Made by a program: the position numbers and the translations under genes | From: Chlamydiota bacterium | GTDB lineage: Bacteria > Chlamydiota > Chlamydiia > Chlamydiales > Waddliaceae | DNA length: 11,679 bases | Assembly (NCBI GenBank): GCA_011065005.1 | Contig: JAAKFP010000032.1 | Span: 1 to 11,679, forward strand | Reading direction: 5' to 3' | Notes under the pieces: model-generated | Seen by the model: the letters and a program-made list of their open reading frames with translations, nothing else | The model's database searches: none | Told to the model about the DNA's origin: nothing | In this document: positions 1 through 5,319 of the stretch, piece by piece | How the letters are laid out: every line of letters starts with the position of its first letter | Position numbering within the stretch: the first letter of the stretch is position 1

Positions 1-390
1 CAGCACTGTTTTATTAGCCTGAAAGGCTAAAAGTGCAACAGCCCAGTGGCAGCGCCCTGGGTGTGAATCATCAAAATATCGCAGTCTGAAGGACTGCAAG
101 GTGCTACGCAGGATCCGGCAGTCTTTCGAGGCTGTCAGTAAATATTGTCGGGTTGAATTTCTGCTCTTTTTTCGGATCTTGGCCCTGAACACAAGCTCCT
201 TACTCTTAGGAGTATGTGAACTTGTGCTCAGAACCAATCTCCAAAAAAATAGCTTAAAATTCAACTGCGACCCTATTTACTGACAGCCTCTTCAGACTGC
301 GGTGTTATCCTTATTTTTACCCAGGGCGTTGCCGCTGGGCTGTTGCAATTCCAGCCTTTCAGGCTGATAAAAGATTGCTGAGAGCAGTGT
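1..390. repeat. Large imperfect inverted repeat with a nested MITE-like palindrome
   Basis: Bases 16-61 (AGCCTGAAAGGCT, then TGCAACAGCCCAG and GCCCTGGG) are nearly the reverse complement of 320-366. Similarity extends outward to about 1 and 390 (CACTG ends) and inward to CGCAGTCTGAAG at about 80-91 against CTTCAGACTGCG at 290-301. The same AGCCTGAAAGGCT...TGCAACAGCCC unit recurs at 11327-11431, so this is a dispersed genomic repeat, not a gene. Repeats of this look are, from memory, common in PVC-superphylum genomes. No convincing ORF lies here. The left end may continue outside the window. Confidence 0.75.
128..290. mobile_element. MITE-like palindromic element, about 163 bp
   Basis: The ends are perfect 17-bp inverted repeats (GAGGCTGTCAGTAAATA at 128-144 and its complement at 274-290). 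The similarity continues imperfectly across nearly the whole arm (GTTGAATTT, CTGAACACAAG against CTGAGCACAAG) to a centre near 207 (ACTCTTAGGAGT). It is flanked by TTC on both sides (125-127 and 291-293), compatible with a 3-bp target duplication, and it lies inside the larger 1-390 repeat. It has no transposase, so it would need one in trans. Family not identified. Confidence 0.65.
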
Positions 391-427
391 TTCAAGACGG
401 AGGATAGACTTATGGGTAAAGGGCAGA

Positions 428-458
428 CCTAGGGCAAGTCCGAAGGACAAGCCCTAGG
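428..458. repeat. Small perfect-stem hairpin
   Basis: CCTAGGGC (428-435) pairs with GCCCTAGG (451-458), and an inner GTCC/GGAC stem closes a GAA loop, with AA/AA as an internal loop. No T-tract follows, so it is not a typical terminator. It probably belongs to the repeat-rich intergenic region. The rest of 391-620 contains only a short GCCC-GTGA-GGGC hairpin (483-494) and no gene I can support. Confidence 0.5.
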
Positions 459-621
459 AAAGAATGCCCCCACAATATTGAGCCCGTGAGGGCGGGATTT
501 TGCCATCAAGTTACTCTTTTTTATGGGCGGAGGGCTGATATAGATTTCTGCAGAGTAGTCGCACCCTCGCTGCTGGGCTTCGCGGTTATTAAGTAGGGGG
601 CTTAACGCTTACAGTTTTTCC

Positions 622-650
622 TTGAAATAAAAAAATCTTTTTACTATACT
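622..650 (+). promoter_or_regulatory. Near-consensus sigma-70-type promoter for the 36-aa gene
   Basis: TTGAAA (622-627) and TATACT (645-650) are separated by exactly 17 bases of A/T-rich spacer. Each hexamer is 5/6 to consensus (TTGACA, TATAAT). Transcription would begin near 657, giving a leader of about 29 nt before the ATG at 686. No other plus-strand gene is nearby to use it. Confidence 0.75.
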
Positions 651-685
651 CTTCTGTGGATTCTTTATAGCCATGGAGGTTTGTG

Positions 686-796
686 ATGAATTGGATTTTG
701 TGCTTTTTTACGGTTGCAGTGGTATTTTCCGCAACCAGCTTTTTTGTCTCTTTTAGCGGCCAAGGGAACTACGTCATCATCACCACGACTTATTGA
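686..796 (+). CDS. Small hydrophobic protein of 36 residues, unknown function
   Basis: This short ORF starts MNWILCFFTVAVVFSATSFF and ends GNYVIITTTY before TGA at 794. It is preceded by a strong Shine-Dalgarno, GGAGG at 675-679, six bases before the ATG, and by a promoter with ideal 17-bp spacing at 622-650. Residues about 3-22 form one membrane-spanning or signal-peptide-like segment with a single Cys at position 6. The tail is short, polar and uncharged. It runs convergently into the end of the gspK-like gene and overlaps it by 7 bp. Small single-TM peptides of this kind can be type I toxins, membrane regulators or secreted peptides, but I recognise no family. A hairpin (712-717/731-736) followed by a T-run (740-745) lies inside the ORF and could terminate or attenuate the transcript, so a non-coding RNA with an incidental ORF is the alternative. 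Confidence 0.55.
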   Translation: MNWILCFFTVAVVFSATSFFVSFSGQGNYVIITTTY

Positions 797-1668
797 TATT
801 TCTTTGGGTAGGTTAGTGACACTCCGAAGTTGAGCATCGACTCCGAAACATTCGGGAGTCGTTGATTGAGGAACAGGCTTTGAAATTCCTGACTTGCTTG
901 CTCGGGTGTGAGAGCCTTATTTTTCACATTTAGATACAGTTGGCATCTCGTTTCCAATATCTGTTGTACAATGTCCTCATTTCCATAGACGGCCATTAGA
1001 AGCTGAGGCGGGGCAAGGAACACTCGTACGGTCAATTTATTTGACTGCACAGTGATAAAATCCTGGAGAGAATAATACCCCATTGAAGGTTTGAATCTCT
1101 TGGTTGGTAGTCTTTCATCTTTCTCATCTTCAGGTTTTGATCCTTTCAGCATTTTTGTGAAAACATTGTTCAGCTCGGCATCTCCAAAATCGATCGTTGC
1201 AATCTCTTTTGTTTTTTTTAATTTCTTTTTTGGAGTGAAGTTTTCGGTTTCTCGGATCAAGGCATTGATGATTTCATTGAGAAAGTCAGGGCGTTGCTCT
1301 TCGATTTCCTGGTAGAAGGGTTGATCCCCATAGAGAAAAGACATCAAGTTTTTGGCGACATTGATATGTGTTTCTAGTTCTGAGGTGTTGGCCGCCCTTT
1401 CCTCTTTGTTGACAAAGAGGTTGAAGCTTAGTTTCGAGCTGGCGAGATTTTTCTCTTGTTCCTCAAGTTTCTTTTTTTCTTTTTCTGTAGCCGGAGTGCT
1501 GTCATACCTTTTTCGTGCTTCGTCATTCACATATTGCCGTTCCGTATGTTCCATATACTTTTTAAACTTAGATTGTACAAAGGCGAAGTTGCGAAAGCTT
1601 TCGAGGCGTCCATAGGTGAGGAGCGCTAAAAGCATGAGCATGGACATGACAAAAACAAGTATATTCAT
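790..1668 (-). CDS. gspK: GspK-like minor pseudopilin (T2SS tip protein)
   Basis: Last gene of the T2SS operon, 292 residues, close to the roughly 300 usual for GspK and far larger than the other minor pseudopilins. The N-terminus is a hydrophobic helix (MNILVFVMSMLMLLALLTYG) with no Glu at the +5 position. Absence of that Glu is characteristic of GspK/XcpX. The basic leader seen in the four neighbouring pseudopilins is also missing. Residues about 217-241 (FLAPPQLLMAVYG...ILETR) resemble the 'NTAPPEVLAALLG...LLAAR' SAM-like motif of the GspK domain. A charged, Lys/Glu-rich segment follows the TM helix at residues 45-75. In other bacteria GspK caps the pseudopilus tip with GspI and GspJ. The start is 5 bp after the gspJ stop and has no clear Shine-Dalgarno, suggesting translational coupling. 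The assignment rests on position, length, missing Glu5 and this motif. Overall similarity to classical GspK is low. Confidence 0.62.
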   Translation of the reverse strand: MNILVFVMSMLMLLALLTYGRLESFRNFAFVQSKFKKYMEHTERQYVNDEARKRYDSTPATEKEKKKLEEQEKNLASSKLSFNLFVNKEERAANTSELETHINVAKNLMSFLYGDQPFYQEIEEQRPDFLNEIINALIRETENFTPKKKLKKTKEIATIDFGDAELNNVFTKMLKGSKPEDEKDERLPTKRFKPSMGYYSLQDFITVQSNKLTVRVFLAPPQLLMAVYGNEDIVQQILETRCQLYLNVKNKALTPEQASQEFQSLFLNQRLPNVSESMLNFGVSLTYPKKYQ

Positions 1669-1673
1669 AATAG

Positions 1674-2390
1674 CTACTGGTCGTAAATAATGGGGTGTTG
1701 GGTATGGGGAAGAGGAAACGCAAAGGTTAAGGTTTCTTCTTCCTTGTTGTCAAGCCTACGCTTCAGCACAATTTTTACAATTGCGGGAAGCTGACGGTAT
1801 TCCTTCTTCCATTCTCTTTCCCACTTTTTTTCTGGCCCTAAAGTTAGCTCTCCTTCATCTTTTGCCTTCCCTTTTTTTGGAGGGATAAGAAAAAGGAAAT
1901 CTAGGGTTTCAACATTTTCCAGTAAGATTTCCTTGCTGATCGGGACAGGTTCATTTTCTTTCCACCGTTTTTCTGTAGGCCATTTGGCAAGGGTGAAATT
2001 ACCTTTATCATCCAAGTATAACCTTCCAATGACGTGATAGGCCATCTCTTTATTGAGGTTTACACAGTTGTCGAAGGTGAATACAAGGCTAAAACTTCCC
2101 GATTTGAAAAGATCTCCGGGGTCTGGGCTAGAAAAGAAATGAAATTGATTCGCCGGGTCGGTAGAGGAAACGGTTTTAGGGAGAATCGTTGCGAGTCGGT
2201 TTTCAACGTACCGCTTTTGGAAGCTTTCATTTTGTGCTTGATCCATTTTTGCGTTGATAACATTCACTTGCTGGTAGAAGTAGGTGAGTGTCGTCAGGAT
2301 AACCATGGTTAGCGACAGAGAGATGATCAGTTCCAGGAGGGTAAAATGCCTCCTAGAAGAATAAAGAGAGAACGTCGAGCGCGTTTTCAT
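1674..2390 (-). CDS. gspJ: GspJ-like minor pseudopilin
   Basis: 238 residues. A short leader ending SSRRH is followed by the prepilin helix FTLLELIISLSLTMVILTTL with the expected Glu at +5. The residue before the predicted cleavage is His, not Gly. The 180-200 residue globular part, with alternating hydrophobic strands, fits the GspJ size class, the largest after GspK. GspJ forms a quasi-helical tip complex with GspI and GspK. The ATG overlaps the gspI stop as ATGA (2387-2390), and a double Shine-Dalgarno lies in the end of gspI, so the two are translationally coupled. In C. trachomatis the positional equivalent is annotated hypothetical. The J assignment follows from order and size rather than from diagnostic residues. 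Confidence 0.65.
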   Translation of the reverse strand: MKTRSTFSLYSSRRHFTLLELIISLSLTMVILTTLTYFYQQVNVINAKMDQAQNESFQKRYVENRLATILPKTVSSTDPANQFHFFSSPDPGDLFKSGSFSLVFTFDNCVNLNKEMAYHVIGRLYLDDKGNFTLAKWPTEKRWKENEPVPISKEILLENVETLDFLFLIPPKKGKAKDEGELTLGPEKKWEREWKKEYRQLPAIVKIVLKRRLDNKEEETLTFAFPLPHTQHPIIYDQ

Positions 2391-2950
2391 TCTACCTCTT
2401 CCTCCTCATTCTCTGTTTCCTCTTCTCCCGGGGGGAGTTCTCCTTCCGTCAGGTCTCGAATGGCAAAAACTTCATAGTGATATTTCAGGGTTTCCTTTCC
2501 CTCTTCAGCATTCTCTTGTCCTTTGGGAAAAAATGTGAAATCCAGGGGGAGTAGATAGACAGTATAAGAAGCTTCGTATCTAGGTTTATACTTACTCTTC
2601 GGGATTCCAAACTGATAGGTTCCTCGATAGGGAAATGCTTTCTTAATTCCAAATTGTTCAAGGTAGATGTCATCTATTTCAAAAGTTCTGCTATTGATGA
2701 TGTCATTCAAGGGTATTTTATTTTCGTACATCCGCTCCACAACATCCGCATACATCACGTTCACAAGGTGGTCGACTTCGATTTTGTCGATGAATTTCCT
2801 TTGAGCAATAAGAATATAGGTGTGTGGGGATATCAGTGGAAACACACACAGGGCGACCAGCATGAAAGCGATGAGTACCTCAAGGAGAAGGATATATCGC
2901 TTACGTACCTTCAGAATCTTTATCTTCTTTTTTCTTCTCTCGAGGAACAT
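2387..2950 (-). CDS. gspI: GspI-like minor pseudopilin
   Basis: 187 residues from the ATG at 2950. A TTG two codons earlier is the only upstream alternative. An unusually long, strongly basic leader (FLERRKKKIKILKVRKRY) precedes the prepilin helix ILLLEVLIAFMLVALCVFPL, which has Glu at +5. Tyr replaces the Gly at -1. LLEVLIAF is typical of GspI-type sequences. The C-terminus is an acidic tail (GEEETENEEEEVE). The start lies 50 bp inside the end of the gspH-like gene, in another frame, with no clear Shine-Dalgarno, implying coupled translation. GspI would nucleate the pseudopilus tip with J and K. Exact paralogue identity (I rather than H) is inferred from gene order. Confidence 0.62.
   Translation of the reverse strand: MFLERRKKKIKILKVRKRYILLLEVLIAFMLVALCVFPLISPHTYILIAQRKFIDKIEVDHLVNVMYADVVERMYENKIPLNDIINSRTFEIDDIYLEQFGIKKAFPYRGTYQFGIPKSKYKPRYEASYTVYLLPLDFTFFPKGQENAEEGKETLKYHYEVFAIRDLTEGELPPGEEETENEEEEVE
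2394..2407 (-). promoter_or_regulatory. Double ribosome binding site for gspJ inside the gspI tail codons
   Basis: On the minus strand GAGGAGG (2407-2401) and AGAGGT (2399-2394) lie 10 and 3 bases before the gspJ ATG at 2390. The same bases are the Glu-Glu-Glu-Val codons at the end of gspI, so the acidic tail doubles as a strong ribosome binding site. Confidence 0.65.
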
Positions 2951-3545
2951 CTTCAAGAATCTCTTGGGTTGTATAGTAGGTTAAGCGGTCGTTGAAATCT
3001 TCATCCTTATCATCTTCACACTCGACGGGTTCGTCGCCTTCCGGGATACTAACAATAGGATGTGGGTATCCGTTGAGGCAGATCGCTCTGTTTGTAGCTC
3101 CAGCGGCATCAGGATTTTCGTGTGTCGACATCCGTATAACTCCTCGACTCATCAGGGAGCCGCCTGAGAGAAACTTAATATCGAGTTCTTTTACTTCGCC
3201 ATCTTCAAGAAAGGTGATGGAGTGGGTCTCTGTGAGAAGGCGGTGCGAGCGTTTGATGACAGGCTTCCAAGCTTTAGGGATGCCTTCTTCCACTTCGACC
3301 CAGTATTCGAGACCCCTCCTTTTTTCGGCTAATGCCACGCGAACGTGTACATCAGTATTTAAGAGAAGCATGAGGTCTTGGGCAAACCGCAAAGTGTCAA
3401 CCATAAGGTCCACTTCGGTGTGAAATCTTTGCTGCTGGTGAGCGCGCCTGATGTTGATGGTGACCACTCCTGCCATAAGGGCAAGAATGGCCATGACAAT
3501 GAGCATTTCCACCAAGGTGACGTGACGCCGTTTGATGAGGATCAT
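2901..3545 (-). CDS. gspH: GspH-like minor pseudopilin
   Basis: 214 residues. Leader MILIKRRH is followed by the prepilin helix VTLVEMLIVMAILALMAGVV with Glu at +5. His occupies -1 in place of Gly. The helix passes into a segment (INIRRAHQQQRFHTEVDLMVDTLRFAQDLMLL) like the 'LRYARSEAV' helix that characterises GspH/FimT pseudopilins, followed by a beta-rich domain. The C-terminal ~45 residues are very acidic and probably disordered (ECEDDKDEDFND...KKKEDKDSEGT). In classical systems GspH links the GspG shaft to the I-J-K tip. It is separated from gspG by the only sizeable gap in the pseudopilin block, which holds a palindromic element. Only a weak GAAG lies upstream of the ATG, so this gene may be translated less than gspG. 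Confidence 0.63.
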   Translation of the reverse strand: MILIKRRHVTLVEMLIVMAILALMAGVVTINIRRAHQQQRFHTEVDLMVDTLRFAQDLMLLLNTDVHVRVALAEKRRGLEYWVEVEEGIPKAWKPVIKRSHRLLTETHSITFLEDGEVKELDIKFLSGGSLMSRGVIRMSTHENPDAAGATNRAICLNGYPHPIVSIPEGDEPVECEDDKDEDFNDRLTYYTTQEILEDVPREKKKEDKDSEGT

Positions 3546-3564
3546 ATGAATTATTTCTTCGTTA

Positions 3565-3721
3565 GGGATCGTATAAAAATAACCTTTACATTTCTAGCAA
3601 CACAGCATCTTCATCTGCTGTGTTACAAATCTTTGAAAACTAATAAGTTGACTGCAGATTTGCGCCTTGCAGATGAAGCTCTGTGTCACCATAAATGTAA
3701 ATTTTATTTTTATACGATCCC
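3565..3721. mobile_element. MITE-like 157-bp palindromic element between gspG and gspH
   Basis: The ends are inverted repeats matching at 27 of 30 positions: GGGATCGTATAAAAATAA at 3565-3582 against its complement at the right end, followed by TTTACATTT in both arms. TTA directly flanks both sides (3562-3564 and 3722-3724), compatible with a 3-bp target duplication, and the right copy is the gspG stop codon (TAA). Inside are a perfect 9-bp stem AACACAGCA/TGCTGTGTT (3599-3607/3616-3624) and a second pairing CTTCATCTGC/GCAGATGAAG (3609-3618/3669-3678). There is no ORF. As RNA the whole element would fold into one long hairpin within the operon message. Confidence 0.72.
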
Positions 3722-4117
3722 TTACCGTTCTTCTTTGAACATTGAGGGGTTGTTTTTAATATATTCCTCGTAACGTTCTGAGCGGACAATAATTTCTCCG
3801 TCTTCAATGGTCACGCTGTATTCTTTACCCCATCCGTCTTTAATTAGTGCGGAAGGGCTTTGTACTAAGGGAGACCGTTCAACGATCCCTTTCCAGTTGG
3901 ATTCAATGTCGTCTAAGATTTCGGCGTTTTCTGCGGCAGCCAGGTTAAGGATGGTTCCTAACCGCTCAATTCCCGCTTTTGATTTGAACGCTTTTCCTTC
4001 CTCAAGGGTTCCTCGGTAGTTATATCCAACCACTCCAATGATGAGGGCGATAAGGAACATTACGATCATCATTTCGATCAATGTGACGAATCTTCTTTGT
4101 AAAACGAAAACATTCAT
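3722..4117 (-). CDS. gspG: GspG, major pseudopilin of the T2SS
   Basis: 131 residues. I chose the ATG at 4117 over an in-frame TTG at 4141 because AAGGAAG sits seven bases upstream of it. Leader MNVFVLQRRF, then VTLIEMMIVMFLIALIIGVV, the type IV pilin-like helix with Glu at +5. Phe takes the place of the Gly before the cleavage site. The C-terminal motif IKDGWGKEYSV corresponds to the conserved 'kDPWGnpY' of GspG, and the length of about 120 mature residues is typical. GspG polymerises into the periplasmic pseudopilus, extended by GspE and GspF. It starts 13 bp after the gspF stop. The classical C-terminal calcium-binding acidic residues are not evident to me. It is followed by the palindromic element at 3565-3721. 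Confidence 0.88.
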   Translation of the reverse strand: MNVFVLQRRFVTLIEMMIVMFLIALIIGVVGYNYRGTLEEGKAFKSKAGIERLGTILNLAAAENAEILDDIESNWKGIVERSPLVQSPSALIKDGWGKEYSVTIEDGEIIVRSERYEEYIKNNPSMFKEER

Positions 4118-4130
4118 GTTTCTTCCTTTG

Positions 4131-5315
4131 TTATAATGCAAAAGAGCTCATATCTGTTAATGGTAGCAAAATTGCCAACATAACACTGCCGATGATGGTT
4201 CCCATAACGATGAGAATAACAGGTTGTGCGAGAGCCATGATTCGCGCTAATGTCTTTTCCAGGCTATCTTCATACATGTCGGCTACCTTATTTAACATCG
4301 CCACCGTTGTTCCGGACTCTTCCCCAACGGCGAGCATGCGAGGTACCAGGCGTGGGATCCATCGCGACTTGCTAAGTTCTTCACTCAAGGAACTGCCTTC
4401 CACGATCCGTTTCTCTGCGCGACGGATCTCTTCCTCTAGGGTTGCGTTGTGCATCACCTCGCGAGCGATCTGTAGAGAGTCGATGATCGTTAATCCCCCT
4501 TTCTGCAGTGTTCCCATCGTGCGACAAAAACGGGCAACGGCAGCTTGGATGAGCATGCGACGGATGAGAGGGAGTTTAAGAAGCTGTCTTTCAAACCACA
4601 ACCTTCCTGTGGGGGTTCGTATTTTGTATACAAACCATGTGATTGCTCCTGCGGTTATGGGGAGGTATATCCACCACCAGTTCCGGAAGAAGTGACTGGC
4701 GCCGATCACAAATTCAGTAAATGTGTTGAGTTTACGATCAGCAAAAATTCCTTCGATCGACGGCACAACAAAACCCAGAAGAAGACCAATCACAAGCAAA
4801 GCGAACCCCGCTAAAATCGCGGGATAGATCATCGCTGTCATAATATCTTTTCTGAGTTTGTCCTGTTTTGCAAGCAGTTCGCTGAGCTTTTCAAGGACGA
4901 CATCTAAAGCGCCAACAGACTCTCCCGCTCTGATTAGGGAACAGTAGAGCCGGTCAAAAGTGTCGGGAAATCCAGACATCGCTTCAGAGAGTGGAGTTCC
5001 CGCTTTGATCTGTTCGCATAAGGTCAAGATCACACGATCAAAAGGTTCCCCACGGTATTGTTCTTCTAGTGCTACTAGACTCTCATAGACGGGGACCCCA
5101 GCGCCAACAAGTTGAGACAGCTGAATGGTAAAAGAGAGAAGATGCTCCCCTTTCAGGTTTTCTTTTGCCCTCACTCTTTTTTTTAAAGTCAGCTTCGTCA
5201 CCATGATGTTTTGCTCACGAAGCAGACTCTTGGCATCGCGCTCATTGTGGGCATCAATGATGCCGGAGCGTTTTTTTCCTTGGGAGTCTATGGCTTGGTA
5301 TTGATAAAGAGGCAT
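4131..5315 (-). CDS. gspF: GspF, T2SS inner-membrane platform protein
   Basis: 394 residues from the ATG at 5315, which begins MPLYQYQAIDSQGKKRSGII, the standard GspF opening. A GTG at 5351 would add an unconserved 12 residues. AGGA lies eight bases before the ATG. Two tandem T2SSF domains of about 120 residues each (residues ~60-180 and ~265-385) carry the family pattern FTIQLSQLVGAGVPVYESL and FCRTMGTLQKGGLTIIDSL. There are three membrane segments: about 160-185 (AILAGFALLVIGLLLGFVV), about 215-235 (WWWIYLPITAGAITWFVY) and the C-terminal 365-388. GspF links the GspE hexamer to the growing pseudopilus. The start is 4 bp after the gspE stop. The related PilC of type IV pili is the alternative, but the GHIJK block favours T2SS. 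Confidence 0.95.
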   Translation of the reverse strand: MPLYQYQAIDSQGKKRSGIIDAHNERDAKSLLREQNIMVTKLTLKKRVRAKENLKGEHLLSFTIQLSQLVGAGVPVYESLVALEEQYRGEPFDRVILTLCEQIKAGTPLSEAMSGFPDTFDRLYCSLIRAGESVGALDVVLEKLSELLAKQDKLRKDIMTAMIYPAILAGFALLVIGLLLGFVVPSIEGIFADRKLNTFTEFVIGASHFFRNWWWIYLPITAGAITWFVYKIRTPTGRLWFERQLLKLPLIRRMLIQAAVARFCRTMGTLQKGGLTIIDSLQIAREVMHNATLEEEIRRAEKRIVEGSSLSEELSKSRWIPRLVPRMLAVGEESGTTVAMLNKVADMYEDSLEKTLARIMALAQPVILIVMGTIIGSVMLAILLPLTDMSSFAL

Positions 5316-5319
5316 AATA

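Noticed and set aside
101..283. 60-codon open frame on the plus strand
   Set aside because: It lies almost entirely in the palindromic element at 128-290, whose complementary arms explain the sequence. It has no RBS or recognisable protein features.
700..750. Operon terminator for the T2SS genes
   Set aside because: The hairpin 712-736 has its T-run on the plus strand only, so it cannot end the minus-strand message. No convincing minus-strand terminator was found down to base 1.
3546..3721. Riboswitch or classical terminator between gspG and gspH
   Set aside because: The structure is a full-length palindrome with terminal inverted repeats and TTA duplication and no U-tract on the coding strand, so a MITE-like element explains it better. 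A regulatory effect remains possible.
4192..4695. Long plus-strand open frame antisense to gspF (and similar ones at 2992-3423, 3378-3773 and 5819-6274)
   Set aside because: These are complementary-strand shadows of clearly conserved genes, with no RBS and unlikely residue composition.
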